NCBI RefSeq assembly: GCF_000359745.1 | Contig: NZ_AQHN01000067.1 | Location: forward strand, 62,001 to 126,000 | DNA length: 64,000 nucleotides | Direction of reading: 5' to 3' | Source: Rhizobium freirei PRF 81 | GTDB lineage: Bacteria; Pseudomonadota; Alphaproteobacteria; Rhizobiales; Rhizobiaceae | Shown: in pieces, positions 50,946-60,072 of the stretch | Position numbering within the stretch: position 1 is the stretch's first letter | Layout: the number at the start of each line of letters is the position of its first letter | Notes under the pieces: generated by a model | Database searches by the model: none | What the model was told of the DNA's origin: nothing | What the model saw: the letters and a program-made list of their open reading frames with translations, nothing else | Position numbers and translations under genes: made by a program

Positions 50946-53900
50946 ATGTACAAGAATCAACTTGGAAATGTGGTCGGCATCCATGGTGCCGTTGGCAAGA
51001 ATACACGCCGCCGGATCGTTGCGATCCTGCGCATGGCGCACCGCGTGCTGGGCTTCAAGCGCAGGAGGCTCGGCTTCGGGCCACTGGGTTGCGGCGGAAC
51101 CGCGCGAATGGCTGGCGTATCGGTTGGAGCTGCCGCCGCGTTGACGTTGTTCGGTGTTGGAGTGGAGCCGGCATTCGCGCAGTCGGCGCCATCGATCATT
51201 ACGACCACGAACGGCGTAGCCGTTCAGACTGGCATGTCGAACAGCTACAATTCTGTAGCAACAGTGTTTGTCACAGCAAATACAAATAGCGATCAAGGAT
51301 CTTCAGAAGGTGTTTTGCTCAGTGGATATGGAATGGGTACTAGTCAGCGCAATTACTTTTACGGGTATACGGACTCTGCGACCGCTTTAACGAATATCAT
51401 TATTGGTGACTCGACGAGCGCGTCTGGTAACAACAACAAGTTGACTGTTTATGGCGGACAAGTCGCGATTGGCAACGCTGCGAGCGCTGCGAGCGCTTAT
51501 GCCTTCGCGATCGGCAATTCTGCCACTGCCAACGGTACCCATACGCTGGCTGTCGGGGATAGTGCCAAAGCGCTCGCGACCAATGCGACGGCACTTGGCT
51601 TCGGCAGCAACGCCACGGCGGCCGACAGCATCGCCCTCGGCGGCCAGTCCACGGCGGGGGGTACGGACGCCATCGCGATCGGTCGCAGCGCCACCGCCTA
51701 TGGCACCGGCTCCATCGTGATCGGCCGCGGCGCAAGCGCACCCGGCGCAACTCCGGATACCAACGCCATCGCCATCGGCGTGAACGCGGTCGGCTATGGC
51801 TATAGTGTAGCGCTGGGTGATGGAGCCTCGGCGGACCAGAACACGTACCTGAAGCAAAACGGTGGTGTCGCCATCGGCCCTTCGGCCTCTACCAGCGACG
51901 GTACCACGCGTGCCATCGCCTTGGGCTCAGGTGCCGCAGTAAATCCCGCTTCGGGCGTGATCGATGCAGCCACGGCACTTGGCGCGGACGCGAGAGCCAG
52001 CAACAACGGCGCAGTCGCGATCGGCAAGACATCGACGGCGTCGGGCGCCGACTCGATCGCCCAAGGCACCAATGCCACGGCGGGGAATACGAACGCCATC
52101 GCCATCGGTGCGAGCGCCGCGGCGGGGAATACGAACACCATCGCCATCGGCGGCCAGTCCAGTGTGGCGGCAGCCGCCACATCCGGTATCGCCGTTGGCG
52201 CGCGGGCATCGGCTGCGTCCTCGAACTCCACGGTGCTCGGAACAGGTGCTGTCGTCGACGGAAATTCGGCCAACTCTTCCGTACTAGGGCAGAGTTCTGG
52301 TGTAACTTATGCGCAGAATGCGCTGGCGCTCGGGAGTGGCGCGAAGGTCAATGGTGCATCAGGCAGCGTGTCTGATCGCTCCATGGCAATCGGGAACGGC
52401 GCAACGGTGTCGGCCGGCGCGACCGATGCGATCGCGCAGGGCAGCGGCGCCAGCGCACAGACGTCGCAGTCGGTCGCGATCGGCAAGACTGCCACCGCAA
52501 AGGGCGGCAAGACCGTGTCGATCGGGTCGGGCAATACGGCCAATGGAGATGGCGCGGTCGCGATCGGCGATCCGAACATCGCGACCGGCACCGGCGCCGT
52601 CGCCATGGGTGCCAACAATACGGCCAGCGGCCAGGGTGCGGTCGCGCTTGGCAATTCCAGCACGGCGATCAATCAGGGGTCTGTCGCGATCGGCAACATT
52701 TCGAAGGCCGAAGATGCCGGTGCTATCGCCTTGGGCGACAGCGCCGACGCCAGGAACGTGCAGGCTGTGGCGCTCGGTTCAGGCGCTATTGCCAATAACC
52801 AGGGCGATGTGGCTCTCGGTGCTAATTCGACGACGGCCGTAGCGAATTCCGTCAGCGGCGTCACCATCAATGGCATTACCTACACCTTTAAAGGCACCAC
52901 TCCGGGCAGCGTCGTCAGCGTCGGTTCCTCGGGCAACGAGCGCCAGATCACCAATGTCGCCGCGGGGCAGCTCAGTGCGAATTCGACTGATGCGATCAAT
53001 GGCTCGCAGCTCTTCGCCACCAATCAAGCCGTTACGACGGTCAATGACCATGTGAACCGGCTTGGGAATACGACAGCGTCCGCGCTCGGCGGCAACGCCG
53101 TCTACAACACTACGACCGGCCAGCTGACGATGAGCAATGTCGGCGGCACCGGCCAGAACACCGTCGACGCCGCGATCACGGCGGTGAACACGACCGCCAA
53201 CAAGGGCTGGAGCCTGCGGGCGAACGGCGACGCGGCGACGCAGGTCAAGCCGGGCGACACGGTGCAGCTCCTTGATGGCCAGAACATCAAGGTCACGCGC
53301 AGCGGCACGGACGTCACCATCGCCACCGCCAATGACCTGGTTGCCACCAGCGTGACGACGGGCGATGCCAAGCTCGATACGAACGGCCTGACCATCACCG
53401 GCGGCCCGAGCGTGACGAAGAGCGGCATCGATGCGGCAAACACCAAGGTGACGAATGTCGCAGCCGGCACAATCGCTGCGACCTCGACCGATGCCGTGAA
53501 CGGCGGCCAGCTCTACGCCGTAAGTCAAAATGTCAATTCGCTGCAGAACGACGCGCTGCTCTGGAATTCGTCGCTCGGTGCCTATGACGCCAGCCACGGC
53601 ACCAATTCGCCGCAGAAGATCGCCAACGTTGCCGCTGGTATCGCTGCGAACGATGCGGTCAACAAGGGCCAGCTCGACGCGGTGTCGACCACCGTTGCCA
53701 ACCTAGGTGATCGAGCCGTCACCTACGACGGCAATCCGGGCGATCCGAAGGACAAGATCACGCTTGCCGGACCGAACGGCACGACGATCACCAATCTGGC
53801 GAAGGGCGGCGTGAGCGCCACTTCCACCGACGCGATCAACGGTTCCCAGCTCTACGGATCGTCGAAGAGCGTTGCAGCCGCGCTCGGCGGCGGCTCGACC

Positions 53901-55055
53901 GTCAATTCTGACGGCACGGTCTCCGCGCCGACCTATGTGATCGGCGGGAACAATTACAGCAATGTCGGCGATGCCTTCGGGGCAGTCGACAGCAACCTGA
54001 CCACGCTGAATACCCAGTTCACCAACATCAACAATGGCGGCGGTATCAAATATTTCCACGCCAATTCGTTGCTGGCCGACAGCCAGGCGAAGGGCACGGA
54101 CAGCGTGGCGGTAGGACCGGCGGCGGTTGCTTCCGGGGCCGGCAGCATCGCCACCGGCAGCAACGCGCACGCCAAGGCCGATACGGCGGTGGCGCTGGGC
54201 GCGAACGCGTCCGCCAACAATGCAGGCGATGTCGCGCTCGGATCCGGGTCCGTCACGCAGGCGGCCGTCCAGACCTCGACGATGGAGGTCAACGGCAAGA
54301 CGTATAAGGTTGCGGGTACCGCGACAGCGACAGTCTCGGTCGGCGACACGGGCAAGGAGCGGACCATCACCAACGTCGCGGCCGGCCGTGTTAACGCCGC
54401 CTCCACCGACGCGGTGAACGGTTCGCAACTCTACGCCACCAATCAGGAGGTCGCGAGCCTCGGCTCGCAGGTCAATACGATCGACGCCACGGCGAAGAAC
54501 TCGGTTCAGTACGACACCGACAGTGATGGTAAACGGACGAACTCCGTCACTTTTCAGGGGGGAGATCCGAAGGCTCCGGTCCTGCTTTCCAATGTGGCCT
54601 CCGGCACGAACGACACTGATGCCGTCAATGTGAAACAATTGAAGAGCAGTGCATCCACGACTTTGGCCTCGGCAAACAACTACACCGACAACCGCACCGC
54701 CTACGCGATCACGACGGCAAACAGCTACACCGATACGAGGTCGGCTCAGACGCTTTCGGCGGCCAACGCCTACACCGATGAAAAGTTCGGTATGCTGTCC
54801 GGTTCGATCGGAGAGGTCCGCAGGGAAGCCCGGCAAGCGGCGGCGATCGGCTTGGCCGCCGCTTCGCTGCGATACGACGAGCGTCCCGGCAAGCTTTCGG
54901 CCGCCATCGGCGGAGGCGTCTGGCGAGGCGAAGGTGCGGCCGCCTTTGGTCTCGGCTACACCAACGAGGACCAGACGATGCGCGCCAATGTCTCGGCGAC
55001 CGCCTCTGGCGGTCAGTGGGGCGTCGGCGCTGGTCTGAGCTTTACGCTCAACTAG
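50946..55055 (+). CDS. Trimeric autotransporter adhesin (YadA type, type Vc secretion)
   Basis: A 1369-residue surface protein. It starts with an extended signal peptide (MYKNQLGNVVG to about residue 80, long Arg-rich part, cleavage near AFAQ). The head (about 130-620) consists of 14-15-residue repeats of the type SxAIGxxAxAxGxxAVALG. Connectors with ITNVAAGxxxxxSTDAxNGSQL occur several times in the stalk, and a second small head begins at GGGIKYFHANS near residue 1030. The last 80 residues form the membrane anchor (RREARQAAAIGLAAASLRYDERPGKLSAAIGGG...GAGLSFTLN). It should form trimers on the outer membrane and mediate attachment to surfaces, hosts or other cells. Confidence 0.93.
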   Translation: MYKNQLGNVVGIHGAVGKNTRRRIVAILRMAHRVLGFKRRRLGFGPLGCGGTARMAGVSVGAAAALTLFGVGVEPAFAQSAPSIITTTNGVAVQTGMSNSYNSVATVFVTANTNSDQGSSEGVLLSGYGMGTSQRNYFYGYTDSATALTNIIIGDSTSASGNNNKLTVYGGQVAIGNAASAASAYAFAIGNSATANGTHTLAVGDSAKALATNATALGFGSNATAADSIALGGQSTAGGTDAIAIGRSATAYGTGSIVIGRGASAPGATPDTNAIAIGVNAVGYGYSVALGDGASADQNTYLKQNGGVAIGPSASTSDGTTRAIALGSGAAVNPASGVIDAATALGADARASNNGAVAIGKTSTASGADSIAQGTNATAGNTNAIAIGASAAAGNTNTIAIGGQSSVAAAATSGIAVGARASAASSNSTVLGTGAVVDGNSANSSVLGQSSGVTYAQNALALGSGAKVNGASGSVSDRSMAIGNGATVSAGATDAIAQGSGASAQTSQSVAIGKTATAKGGKTVSIGSGNTANGDGAVAIGDPNIATGTGAVAMGANNTASGQGAVALGNSSTAINQGSVAIGNISKAEDAGAIALGDSADARNVQAVALGSGAIANNQGDVALGANSTTAVANSVSGVTINGITYTFKGTTPGSVVSVGSSGNERQITNVAAGQLSANSTDAINGSQLFATNQAVTTVNDHVNRLGNTTASALGGNAVYNTTTGQLTMSNVGGTGQNTVDAAITAVNTTANKGWSLRANGDAATQVKPGDTVQLLDGQNIKVTRSGTDVTIATANDLVATSVTTGDAKLDTNGLTITGGPSVTKSGIDAANTKVTNVAAGTIAATSTDAVNGGQLYAVSQNVNSLQNDALLWNSSLGAYDASHGTNSPQKIANVAAGIAANDAVNKGQLDAVSTTVANLGDRAVTYDGNPGDPKDKITLAGPNGTTITNLAKGGVSATSTDAINGSQLYGSSKSVAAALGGGSTVNSDGTVSAPTYVIGGNNYSNVGDAFGAVDSNLTTLNTQFTNINNGGGIKYFHANSLLADSQAKGTDSVAVGPAAVASGAGSIATGSNAHAKADTAVALGANASANNAGDVALGSGSVTQAAVQTSTMEVNGKTYKVAGTATATVSVGDTGKERTITNVAAGRVNAASTDAVNGSQLYATNQEVASLGSQVNTIDATAKNSVQYDTDSDGKRTNSVTFQGGDPKAPVLLSNVASGTNDTDAVNVKQLKSSASTTLASANNYTDNRTAYAITTANSYTDTRSAQTLSAANAYTDEKFGMLSGSIGEVRREARQAAAIGLAAASLRYDERPGKLSAAIGGGVWRGEGAAAFGLGYTNEDQTMRANVSATASGGQWGVGAGLSFTLN
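52079..52150 (+). repeat. 42-bp tandem repeat inside the adhesin head
   Basis: The string GGCGGGGAATACGAAC followed by (A/G)CCATCGCCATCGG occurs at 52079 and again at 52121, with only one difference over about 30 bases. The 42-bp period equals one 14-residue head repeat. This points to recent duplication of a head unit, so repeat number may vary between strains. Confidence 0.7.
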
Positions 55056-55064
55056 GGGTAAATC

Positions 55065-55694
55065 ATGTTCGCGAAGGCCGGAACCCGCATCCCCACTATA
55101 GTGCCGCTCCTGGTCCTTGCGGGCCTGAGCGGTGGTTCCGCCATGGGCGCCGATCAGAAGAGAGGGACGCCGCCGGCAATGACCTCGCCGGCTTCGTCCT
55201 CACCGACGCCTGGACATACCGTAAAGCCATCGGATGTGGCACTTCCCGTCGACGTCCCGCCCGGCCAGTATCGCAGGATCACGCAGCCGTTCCAGAACTG
55301 GACTCTGATCTGCGACGAGAATCTGGTGAAGAAGCAAAAGGTCTGCAACATCACGCAGACCGTCGTAAACGCCGCTGGCACAACCGTCTTCAGTTGGTCG
55401 CTCGCCGCCAGCCAGGATGGCCAGCCTTTCTTCATCCTGCGCACGCCCCCGACGGTCGGCCAAGGGCGGACAATCCAGCTCGACCTGCGCGATGGCGGTT
55501 CCGTCGTCGCCGTGCCGGTCAAGGGCTGCGATGCCACTGTCTGCATTGCCTACCAGCTGGTCGGGCCCCGCCTTCGCGCCGCCGTCGAGAAGGGGCTTGC
55601 CGTGCAGGTCTCCTACGCCGCCGGCTCTCCGCCCGACACCGTTTCCTTCCGCGCCCCCTTCCAGGGACTTGCCAATGCGCTTGCGGCCATCTGA
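55065..55694 (+). CDS. IalB-family (invasion-associated locus B) protein
   Basis: A 209-residue protein 9 nt after the adhesin stop; GGGG is 7 nt before the ATG. It has a signal peptide (cleavage near GSAMGA), a Pro/Ser/Thr-rich linker to about residue 65 and an IalB domain: QPFQNWTLICDENLVKKQKVCNITQTV and GCDATVCIAYQLVG. Two Cys pairs probably form disulfides. IalB proteins are secreted or periplasmic and were named in Bartonella for a role in host-cell invasion; the biochemical function is unclear. Sharing an operon with the adhesin suggests that it helps adhesin biogenesis or surface interaction. Confidence 0.85.
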   Translation: MFAKAGTRIPTIVPLLVLAGLSGGSAMGADQKRGTPPAMTSPASSSPTPGHTVKPSDVALPVDVPPGQYRRITQPFQNWTLICDENLVKKQKVCNITQTVVNAAGTTVFSWSLAASQDGQPFFILRTPPTVGQGRTIQLDLRDGGSVVAVPVKGCDATVCIAYQLVGPRLRAAVEKGLAVQVSYAAGSPPDTVSFRAPFQGLANALAAI

Positions 55695-55759
55695 GCCGCA
55701 AGGACCGATTTTTCCGGTGTGCACCGCCGTGATTGCCGCCGATACCGAAAGGACCAGCC

Positions 55760-56488
55760 GTGAACGAAAATGAAGTGAAGAGCATCCACCAGCGGATCAT
55801 GGACGCGCGCCGCGACACAGGAGGCGACCGTGATCTGTCGGCAAATCACGAAGAGCCGACAAAGAAAGGCTGGCGGCGCCCACTGATCTACGCCATCGCC
55901 GCCGTCGTCGTGATCGCAGCGGGCGGAATCGGATTCTACAAGTTCCCCGTCCTCGGGGAATCGATTGCGCAGGCCATGGACAAACAGAAGGCTGCCGCCG
56001 ATCCGGCGCCGACCCCGCAACAACGTATCTCTGCTGAGGCTGCTCCGGCCACAACGGATCTGTTCCTGACCCACGCCAAGCAGGCGGGTGCCAATAGCTG
56101 CGCCGCAACCTATGCAGGTCTCGGAAATTCGTTGACGAACGGAACCCAGTTTATGGTGCAGACGCAGACCGCGAAGGCGGAGCCTGATCGCCATTCGCTC
56201 CAAGGCATTGTCGGCATGATGTTCAAATCCGACAAGGGTTATTCCGGCCCCGCTGCTGGGCTCGTATTCGCCGCGCCCACCGGGGAGGGCTGCGAGGGCA
56301 ACATGGTGCGCGTGGTTCCCTTCCAGCAGAACTGTCAGGCCGCCGCCTCTTTCCTGCCACAAGGTAGTCAGGCAATACAACCGCTTTCGGGTGTTCCGGT
56401 CTATGCGCTTGGCACCGGTGGTCAGGCCATGCTCATGTCCGCCGGAAGTGGCTGTGTCGCCATCTCGATCATACGCTCGGGAGCCTAA
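55760..56488 (+). CDS. Membrane-anchored protein with periplasmic Cys-containing domain
   Basis: A 242-residue protein. The start is GTG at 55760 (AAAGGA 6 nt upstream), giving MNENEVKSIHQRIMDARRDT. There is a cytoplasmic segment to about residue 45, one membrane helix (PLIYAIAAVVVIAAGGIGFY) and a periplasmic domain of about 150 residues with four cysteines (NSCAAT, GEGCEGN, QQNCQAA, GSGCVA), likely two disulfides. I do not recognise a named family. It is the last gene of the operon, 65 nt after the IalB gene, and may act with IalB in the periplasm on the passing adhesin. Confidence 0.7.
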   Translation: MNENEVKSIHQRIMDARRDTGGDRDLSANHEEPTKKGWRRPLIYAIAAVVVIAAGGIGFYKFPVLGESIAQAMDKQKAAADPAPTPQQRISAEAAPATTDLFLTHAKQAGANSCAATYAGLGNSLTNGTQFMVQTQTAKAEPDRHSLQGIVGMMFKSDKGYSGPAAGLVFAAPTGEGCEGNMVRVVPFQQNCQAAASFLPQGSQAIQPLSGVPVYALGTGGQAMLMSAGSGCVAISIIRSGA

Positions 56489-57749
56489 TCCGATCTCCCT
56501 AGTTCACTTTCCTATGTTCATTTGCAAATCAACCGTACATGGCCACTCCTTTCCGTCTGGCGGCGAAAGGCAAATACCTGGAGCTGCCGAACAAGGCAGG
56601 AGGCGGGGCGCTTCGACGAAGGCCGGCATCCTTTCATTCGCTGTCCGGCTGCCGCATTTCCGTAGGTCCATCTGGGACTGCAGCCGTCGAGTGTCAGGCT
56701 TCGATGTATTTGCCGCATGGCGGTATCGAGGGTTCTCCACCAGGCCCCTGCCTGCAACTTTGTTCAATGAGCAGATGAACTCGGAGCGCCGATTTTGGGC
56801 TGACTACCGATCTAGAGCGTCTTGAGTTGTGCAAGCTGCATAGGCACTTTGGTCGGGTTGGCAGCGAAGATCTTTTGGGCTGGCGTGCGCTAGCTTGCGA
56901 CTGTTGCGCCAATCGCTCCTCCTTGGTGCGACATAGAGACGTACTCTGCGCCGTGAATATTGGATTGTCACCGCAGCCTAAAAATAGGGGTGTAAAAACC
57001 CTAAAATTCGGATAACGATAAGTTGAAGCATATGGACGGATTCGCTTCGAGGGTACGAGTGCAGCAACCTTATCGGGTAAAAAGTTTCGATTTGGAGACG
57101 CGTCTCTGGCCCCAATGCTCTATTGATGGACGGCGAAAAGCAGCTGCGCACGAACAAATCTCATCGCTGCTTCGCCTTGGGGATAACGCGATGAGGAACG
57201 GCGCATTATCTGCAGTTCGCTCTTCCTCGGTATTTCTCGATGCCTACTTTTCCGAGGCGTGTTGGAACACCGATCCCGCTATGACGACGATGCCGTCGGC
57301 AAGACGATGGGCCGGCATGATGGAGCCTTGCGCTAGGTACTCGGACGCAAATTCGCTTCGGCAGTTCTTAGCGGAGGCCCCTGATAGTTTTTTGGCGGGA
57401 CCGTTGGCCGCGGACATCAATGCGCGACCACCTCTGACAAGAGGTGGTTGCGTTGTCTTGCTTTTCGCGTGTCGCACGGCCGCACAAGCGGAGAAATTGC
57501 CGCTTGAAGTCCCTGCGCCGTCGCAGCCTTCAGCGGTAATCTGAAATTCGCTGTCCGGGAGTTGGGTGCGTCGAACGGAACCTTCGGGGCCACGCAAGCA
57601 TTGTGGCGGCAGGTTGTCTCGTATCGACTGAGAATATGAGGAAACAAAGGAGGTGCGAAAGAGAAGGTCGGACGGCCGAACGCCACCGGGACAGTAGGGT
57701 GGGAGATCGAATGCAAATAGCAAGAATTCTGTCGCGTAGAGAGCACTGA
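56489..57749. other. 1.26-kb gene-poor region
   Basis: Frames of 150-220 codons exist on both strands (for example 57023-57544 plus and 57244-57921 minus), but they overlap each other, have no family pattern, and codon use looks random. The region holds a strong hairpin at 57424-57451 and an AT-rich block at about 56975-57020. It may contain regulatory RNA, promoters or worn-down genes; nothing firmer can be said from sequence alone. Confidence 0.4.
57424..57464 (+). terminator. Hairpin, possible terminator or RNA element
   Basis: A 12-bp stem with one G-U pair (GCGACCACCTCT / AGAGGTGGTTGC) and a GACA loop is followed by GTTGTCTTGCTTTT. It stands in the middle of the gene-poor stretch, with no recognised gene close upstream, so it would end an unknown transcript such as a small RNA. 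Confidence 0.45.
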
Positions 57750-58697
57750 ATGGTTCGTATTCAAGAGGAATTTGCGGCCCAACCATTGGGTCGGAGTGTC
57801 GGCGATCTCGATCTGCCGAGTTGGTTGGTCGACGATGCAAAGGCACTGCAGGAGCATCCATCATTTCATGCGGCACTTCGCCTCTATGCTGAGCTGGTGA
57901 CCGAGAACTTCGAGAAGACATACGCGCTGACGAGGATCATCAGCGAGGAGGCCCGCTATATGATCAGCGTCGCATGGCTTGCGATGCATCATTCGAGAGA
58001 TCCGCACGATCCAAGTTCAGGTGCGACCACGACGCGGCTGCAGGCATTTGCTGCACGATTTGGTTTGGCGGGTCCCAATCGTGTTGCTGCGCTTGTCGCT
58101 ATTATGAGGCATGCGGGCTGGCTCCAGCAGAGGCATGTAGCAAGTGATCGGCGTATAAAGCTCATAGAGCCAACGGCACGAGGGCTTGCCGTTGCCGAGG
58201 CAATGACGGTCGCAACGCTGAGACCTATGCAGTTGCTCTCAAACGAGCACGACTATCTTCAAATCATGCGCGCCGATCCGGAATTTGTTGGTCGGTATTA
58301 TGCAGAATCTATGCGCCTTTACGAGAGTGGTTGCAGGATCGCCCTTGCTCTCCCCGAATTCGATCTTTTCGGCAAGCAGAACGCGGGCCGGGAAGTGATG
58401 TTCAAGCTGTGGATTGCCATGACGAACAAAGGTCCGGTGGAGCCGACAGTTGTTTCGTGCGCTTACAATCAGCTGGCAAAAAGCTTCGGGGTGTCGCGAG
58501 GGCATATTCGGCGCATGATCGAGAAAGGACAAGGGCAAGGGCTCTTTGTCGTGCGCGCGCCCGGCGGGCAGGCGATCGAGATTCTGCCGCGCTTTATTCA
58601 TCTGCATCTCACTCTGACCTCGCTCGAGTTCGCGCTGATGATTCGTGCGGCCAATGCCGCCGCGGCAACATCAGGGCGCGCCGAGCGGGTGTTCTGA
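57750..58697 (+). CDS. Transcription regulator with two winged-helix domains
   Basis: A 315-residue soluble protein. The first winged helix is at about residues 92-150 (TTTRLQAFAARFGLAGPNRVAALVAIMRHAGWLQQ), MarR-like. The second is at about 230-290 (YNQLAKSFGVSRGHIRRMIEKGQGQGLFVV, with FADR/GntR-like helix spacing). An alpha-helical region lies between. I do not recognise a named family. The ATG at 57750 has a modest GAGAG ribosome-binding site. It is the first of a run of regulators that continues to the window end. Confidence 0.7.
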   Translation: MVRIQEEFAAQPLGRSVGDLDLPSWLVDDAKALQEHPSFHAALRLYAELVTENFEKTYALTRIISEEARYMISVAWLAMHHSRDPHDPSSGATTTRLQAFAARFGLAGPNRVAALVAIMRHAGWLQQRHVASDRRIKLIEPTARGLAVAEAMTVATLRPMQLLSNEHDYLQIMRADPEFVGRYYAESMRLYESGCRIALALPEFDLFGKQNAGREVMFKLWIAMTNKGPVEPTVVSCAYNQLAKSFGVSRGHIRRMIEKGQGQGLFVVRAPGGQAIEILPRFIHLHLTLTSLEFALMIRAANAAAATSGRAERVF

Positions 58698-58982
58698 TGG
58701 CTCAGCCAAAGCATGATGCGGGTGGTCAAACCCAAGATCCCCACCAAAATGACCAGATACCAATCGAAATGACCGTTTGAGAACAAAGCAAGGAATCTTA
58801 AGAAGAAACAGGCGGTTGGAAAGCTCTTAAAAGTGCGAAATTCGCCAGCAGAATAATAAATTGCGCGAAGTCGGCGGTCTTTCATGACGAAGTCTCGATA
58901 AGACCAGGAAAATTTAAACAATACACCCAGTGTCGGCTCGATCTCAGCTGCCGCTATTGATAAAGTTGCGGGCAGAGCGGAT

Positions 58983-59924
58983 ATGAATACTGTTGTCCCA
59001 CAGAACCGTGTTTTCAATTCGTTGCCGAACTCCCTTGCAGCTGGGACGTTGCCCGACGGTATCGGTCGGAGCTTTTTTGATGGCAACGAGGCTGTTACGT
59101 TCTTGAGGGATAGTACACAACTCGGTTGGCATGGCACTTATGCCGCGGTAACGCACGAGCGACCGCACGAGACCGAGCGACGGCCGATACCGGCGGTATG
59201 GATTGCTACCGGACTCACCAGGACCAGCCTGCGGCGCATCATACGAGGCCGTGAGGACTACGATCCCTCAATTCCAAGCAATGTGGTGACAATCACCCCT
59301 CCCGGGGAGAACGTCCGCGACGTCATCGGTCTGGCAGCCAACGCGCTTCACGTTTTTCTGTCAAATTCCATAATTGGCGAAGTGGCGGCGGAAATGTTTC
59401 CAGGTCGCGGCGAAGAGGTGTCGATTGCACCAGCTTTCTGCGTCGGCGATCCGGTGATGGCGCCTCTGCTGCAAATCGTTCAGCAGGCACTTCGAGATCC
59501 TGCAAGCGAAGCGCAATTGAAGGTTGATCACCTCACGCGTGCGCTTGCGGCGCATATCCTCTCCATGGGGTACAGGTCGGAATTCGTCCGGCCGGCTAAC
59601 GACCTCGCCGCGCGACAGATGCGGGTCCTTCGGGAGTACATCGAGGGCAATCTCGCGAGCGAGATTTCGATTGCCGATCTTGCAAATCTGCTTGGTCTCA
59701 GCCGGACGCAGTTTCTGCGGCGCTTTAAGGCTTCAACCGGAACCTCGCCCTATCAGCGGGTGATGGAGATTCGGATCGAGAAAGCAAAGGAACTGCTTGT
59801 GCCCGCGCGGATGAGCTTGAGCGAGATCGCCGCCGCGTGCGGTTTTGCGAACCAGGCACACCTCACTGCGGTGTTCAAGCGCTTTGTCAAGCTGTCTCCG
59901 GGCGCTTTTCGTCGCCGGTTCTGA
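58983..59924 (+). CDS. AraC-family regulator, paralog A
   Basis: A 313-residue regulator. The N-terminal half (to about residue 205) contains LGWHGTYAAVTHERPHETERRPIPAVWIATG, a pattern shared with the next gene but not with named ligand domains. The C-terminal AraC domain (about 215-313) has ISIADLANLLGLSRTQFLRRFKASTG and IAAACGFANQAHLTAVFKRFVKLSPGAFRRRF. It starts at 58983, where no strong ribosome-binding site is visible. The regulator is probably part of a surface or lifestyle control set together with its paralog. Confidence 0.86.
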   Translation: MNTVVPQNRVFNSLPNSLAAGTLPDGIGRSFFDGNEAVTFLRDSTQLGWHGTYAAVTHERPHETERRPIPAVWIATGLTRTSLRRIIRGREDYDPSIPSNVVTITPPGENVRDVIGLAANALHVFLSNSIIGEVAAEMFPGRGEEVSIAPAFCVGDPVMAPLLQIVQQALRDPASEAQLKVDHLTRALAAHILSMGYRSEFVRPANDLAARQMRVLREYIEGNLASEISIADLANLLGLSRTQFLRRFKASTGTSPYQRVMEIRIEKAKELLVPARMSLSEIAAACGFANQAHLTAVFKRFVKLSPGAFRRRF

Positions 59925-60072
59925 GTGCATGAGGATTGGGAAAGTTCATGACACTGATATTGGTTGTAACGAAATACCATTACGCAGTAAATTCAGGGCC
60001 AGATCCACATAAACGGCGCTGCGCAATGAAACGATTTTCGACGCGCTACGTTCGTGAAACAGGGCACCGTGA

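Noticed and set aside
51400..52900. Regular short repeats that might look like a CRISPR array
   Set aside because: The repeats are in-frame, degenerate protein repeats with a 42-45-bp period and no unique spacers of constant length, typical of YadA-type heads. No cas genes are present.
53703..54836. Minus-strand frames inside the adhesin gene
   Set aside because: The repetitive codons of the stalk keep several antisense frames open. They have no independent start signals or domains.
57023..57544. 173-codon plus-strand frame
   Set aside because: It overlaps an equally long minus-strand frame, contains a strong hairpin, and shows no recognisable domain; treated as non-coding.
58598..59137. 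179-codon minus-strand frame with a hydrophobic segment (WYLVILVGILGL)
   Set aside because: It runs antisense across the end of the two-winged-helix gene and the start of AraC paralog A. The hydrophobic stretch is tempting, but no ribosome-binding site or conserved start is visible near it.
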